Of a DNA stretch of 7,615 bases, positions 5,801-7,615 are shown piece after piece (positions within the stretch are counted from its first letter, which is position 1; every line of letters starts with the position of its first letter). Origin of the DNA: an uncultured Chlorobiales bacterium. GTDB taxonomy: Bacteria > Bacteroidota > Chlorobiia > Chlorobiales > Chlorobiaceae. A program made the translations under genes and the position numbers. The stretch covers positions 1 to 7,615 of the forward strand of contig CAIUQW010000360.1 in NCBI GenBank assembly GCA_903901395.1. Reading direction: 5' to 3'. The notes under the pieces were generated by a model that was not told where the DNA came from, did not search any database, and saw only the letters and a list, made by a program, of their open reading frames with translations.

Positions 5801-6903
5801 CTACAGAAGATAATGACACGCCGGATGCCGGATCATCCGCGGTGTTGACCATTCCCAATCGCCTGACCATGCAAGCATCGAGCAAAGCCGCTCCGGCGGT
5901 GACGGTCATCATTCCGCATCTCAGGAATCGCCCGATGCTCGATGCCTGCCTCGATGCCCTTCGCAAAACCACCTTCACCGGCTTCGCCGTGCTCGTCATC
6001 GATAATGGCGGCAAGGATTCCGATCTCGCCGGTCTCGAATCCCGCCATCCCGACGTCGTCGTGCTTCGCCTGCCCGCCAATGCCGGGTATGCGGGAGGCT
6101 GCAATGCCGGCCTGCGACAGGTCTCGTCGCCCTATGTGGTATTTTTAAATGACGATACTGTCGTGGAACCCGATTGGCTCGCTCGTCTCGTCGAGGCGGC
6201 GGAAGGCGATCCGGCGGTTGGCGCGTTGCAGCCGAAGATTCTCTCGCTGCCGGAACGTCGCAAAGGCAGGCGCGTATTCGACTACGCCGGAGCGGCGGGC
6301 GGGCTGATCGACCGGCTCGGCTATCCCTACTGCCTCGGCAGGAGCTTCGCTGGACGCGAGGAGGACAGCGGGCAGTATGACCAGCCACGCGACCTCTTCT
6401 GGGCATCGGGAGTGGCGCTCTTCACCCGGCGTGAAGTGGTCGAGCGACTCGGCGGCTTCGAGGAAGGATTTTTCATGCACATGGAGGAGATCGACCTTTG
6501 CTGGCGCATGTTGCTGGCAGGCTACAAGGTGCGGTCAATGCCGCAATCGGTGGTCTGGCACGAGGGGGGCGCGTCGTTGCAGGAGGGTTCGCCGCTGAAG
6601 ATTTACTACAACCATCGCAACGCATTGCTGATGCTGCTCCGCAACCGGAGCGCCGCGCCGCTTGCGCTGCTGCTTGCGCCGCGCCTCATGCTCGAAGTGG
6701 CGGCGATGCTTTTCTATCTCGCGGGCGGGAAAGACGGAATAGCGCGAGCCGCGCAGGTGGCGCGGGCTTTCATCGATGTGTTGCGGAGATTGCCGGAGAC
6801 GCTCCGTCAGAGGAGGGCGATTCAGCGCACGCGAACCGTCAGCGACCGCGAACTATTCCGCAATGCGCCGCTGTCGATTTTCCTGCCGCGCCGACCGGAT
6901 TAG
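5788..6903 (+). CDS. Glycosyltransferase family 2, rhamnosyltransferase (WbbL)-like
   Basis: A probable inverting GT-A transferase that adds a sugar from a nucleotide-sugar donor to a growing polysaccharide at the cytoplasmic face of the membrane. From the longest start it has 371 residues. The GT2 domain begins with VTVIIPHLRN (38-47). Next come VIDNGGKDSDL (70-80), the NAGYAGGCNAGL segment (98-109) and the metal-binding FLNDDTVVEPDWL (119-131, Asp122/Asp123). Then come WASGVALFTRREVVERLGGF (205-224) and HMEEIDLCWR (231-240), the catalytic ED-type motif of this group, with VVWHEGGAS after it. A hydrophobic stretch (about 289-312) may attach it to the membrane. The ATG at 5788 lies inside a REP-like palindrome, so residues 1-28 are probably not native. 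GTG 5842, TTG 5845 or ATG 5869 are alternatives, and the last leaves an intact domain of 344 residues. The gene follows trpA by 35 bp. The donor, acceptor and target glycan cannot be read. Confidence 0.88.
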   Translation: MKPAPTEDNDTPDAGSSAVLTIPNRLTMQASSKAAPAVTVIIPHLRNRPMLDACLDALRKTTFTGFAVLVIDNGGKDSDLAGLESRHPDVVVLRLPANAGYAGGCNAGLRQVSSPYVVFLNDDTVVEPDWLARLVEAAEGDPAVGALQPKILSLPERRKGRRVFDYAGAAGGLIDRLGYPYCLGRSFAGREEDSGQYDQPRDLFWASGVALFTRREVVERLGGFEEGFFMHMEEIDLCWRMLLAGYKVRSMPQSVVWHEGGASLQEGSPLKIYYNHRNALLMLLRNRSAAPLALLLAPRLMLEVAAMLFYLAGGKDGIARAAQVARAFIDVLRRLPETLRQRRAIQRTRTVSDRELFRNAPLSIFLPRRPD

Positions 6904-7433
6904 CTTTTGCTCTGCGCCTCGCAGAAGCTGCGGATCGCCTTGAGGATGGTCGGCAAATCCTGGCTCTGCACAAAGCTCACCACGAACTGCGGCGCGAAAA
7001 AGTCCGGCTTGATCTCTGCCTGGTAGGTCAGCAAGGTGGCGTGACCGTTCTTCCCATCGACCGCCTCCAGCCGCCACTCTCCCTCGTATACCTGAAAATC
7101 CCCGCCGATCTGCGAAAACCAGAGATGCTCGGGAAAAACCTCCTCCACCTTGAGCGTAAAATTCACCGTTTTCTCGAAGATGAAAATGCCCGACTTGCCC
7201 GACTGCGCGATGATTTTGGTCTGGTTATTGCTTTCAAGCAACCGGCTCGACGTCACCTTCGGCATCGTTTCGTGGAGGTGGTCATAATCGGTCAGCATCC
7301 GCCACACCACCGGCGGCTCCGCCTCGATGAAGACGCTGCCGCTTGCCCCGATGACCCCATCCGGCAGCCAGTCGAGATCGATGATAATCTCGCCCTGCAT
7401 AATCCGCGAGCGCTTTTCCGGAGTGATTGTCAT
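6900..7433 (-). CDS. SRPBCC family protein (START/polyketide cyclase-like, COQ10-type fold)
   Basis: A 177-residue soluble protein with the helix-grip pattern of the SRPBCC superfamily. SGSVFIEAEPPVVWRMLTDY (31-50) is the typical first strand, helix and turn, followed by DHLHETMPKV (51-60). A series of beta strands runs through VNFTLKVEEVF (90-100), HLWFSQIGGDF (103-113), YEGEWRLEAV (116-125) and HATLLTYQAEI (131-141). The long C-terminal helix that closes the ligand cavity is about 157-173. Members bind hydrophobic ligands such as lipids, quinones or pigments, or act as cyclases; no catalytic residue can be assigned, so the ligand is unknown. There is no signal peptide or membrane segment. 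The ATG at 7433 gives the longest frame; Met12 (codon at 7400-7398) is an alternative just before the fold begins. Neither has a Shine-Dalgarno. The TAA stop overlaps the stop of the convergent glycosyltransferase. A candidate promoter lies upstream. Confidence 0.85.
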   Translation of the reverse strand: MTITPEKRSRIMQGEIIIDLDWLPDGVIGASGSVFIEAEPPVVWRMLTDYDHLHETMPKVTSSRLLESNNQTKIIAQSGKSGIFIFEKTVNFTLKVEEVFPEHLWFSQIGGDFQVYEGEWRLEAVDGKNGHATLLTYQAEIKPDFFAPQFVVSFVQSQDLPTILKAIRSFCEAQSKS

Positions 7434-7468
7434 AGCTGAAGAGGTTTGGTTGCGACGCCTTTTCTTTC

Positions 7469-7497
7469 AATGTAGGTCAAGCGTCTTTCAATCGCAA
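7469..7497 (-). promoter_or_regulatory. Candidate promoter with flanking repeats upstream of the SRPBCC gene
   Basis: On the - strand, TTGCGA (7497-7492) and TACATT (7474-7469) are separated by 17 bp, each matching the sigma-70 consensus at four of six bases. Transcription would start near 7462, leaving a leader of about 29 nt. The promoter carries two copies of ATTGAAAGA (7492-7484 and 7471-7463) 21 bp apart, and an inverted GTTGCGA/TCGCAAC pair spans 7449-7498, which would suit binding of a dimeric regulator. The repeats are seen directly; promoter and operator roles are inference. Confidence 0.35.
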
Positions 7498-7615
7498 CGA
7501 TTTGACGCTATTCCGAAGGCACACTCTGTTTATTCGAACTGTCGGGTTCTCCGCACAGCATCGGCCACCGCTGAGGGCTTTCTGTCGACGAAAAAAATTT
7601 TAATATTCTAATTTA

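Noticed and set aside
6498..7439. A 313-codon + strand frame spanning the end of the glycosyltransferase and the whole SRPBCC gene
   Set aside because: It is out of frame with the first and antisense to the second, both of which show real domain structure; it is a composite shadow.

Overview
The window looks like chromosomal DNA of a green sulfur bacterium (Chlorobi/Chlorobiota, probably Chlorobaculum or a close relative). The reasons are GC-rich genes separated by an AT-rich, repeat-laden spacer, a GroEL with a Gly-Gly-Met tail, a tryptophan synthase alpha chain with the divergent active-site-entry loop I associate with this phylum, and trpA standing away from the other trp genes. The phylum call rests on remembered protein style, not on a search. 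No phage, CRISPR, RNA gene or intact insertion sequence is visible.

Layout. (1) 1-472, + strand: the 3' end of groEL, closed by a strong intrinsic terminator at 498-524. (2) 584-2659, - strand: a 691-residue PAS-GAF-histidine kinase-receiver hybrid sensor, convergent with groEL. (3) About 2660-3526: a spacer of about 870 bp without an intact gene. It holds a candidate promoter for the kinase, a 54-codon truncated C-terminal remnant of what looks like a STAND/NACHT-type protein (- strand), and an AT-rich tract with a short tandem repeat, two mutually inverted hairpins and an octamer repeat. (4) 3527-6903, + strand: four closely spaced genes, queC (queuosine precursor synthesis), a CPBP/CAAX-type membrane protease, trpA, and a family 2 glycosyltransferase whose 5' end runs through a palindromic REP-like element. 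(5) 6900-7433, - strand: a small SRPBCC (START/polyketide-cyclase fold) protein whose stop codon overlaps that of the glycosyltransferase. It has a candidate promoter upstream.

The + strand cluster may be one transcript (gaps of 30, 9 and about 35 bp), but its products belong to unrelated processes: tRNA modification, membrane proteolysis, amino-acid synthesis and cell-surface glycan synthesis. It reads as a housekeeping assemblage, not a dedicated system. None of the five gene starts outside the glycosyltransferase has a recognisable Shine-Dalgarno sequence. I see no convincing new defence or metabolic system. The most interesting points are the gene remnant, the palindrome that supplies the glycosyltransferase's first start codon, the paired hairpins before queC, and the Cys/His-rich insert in the kinase GAF domain.
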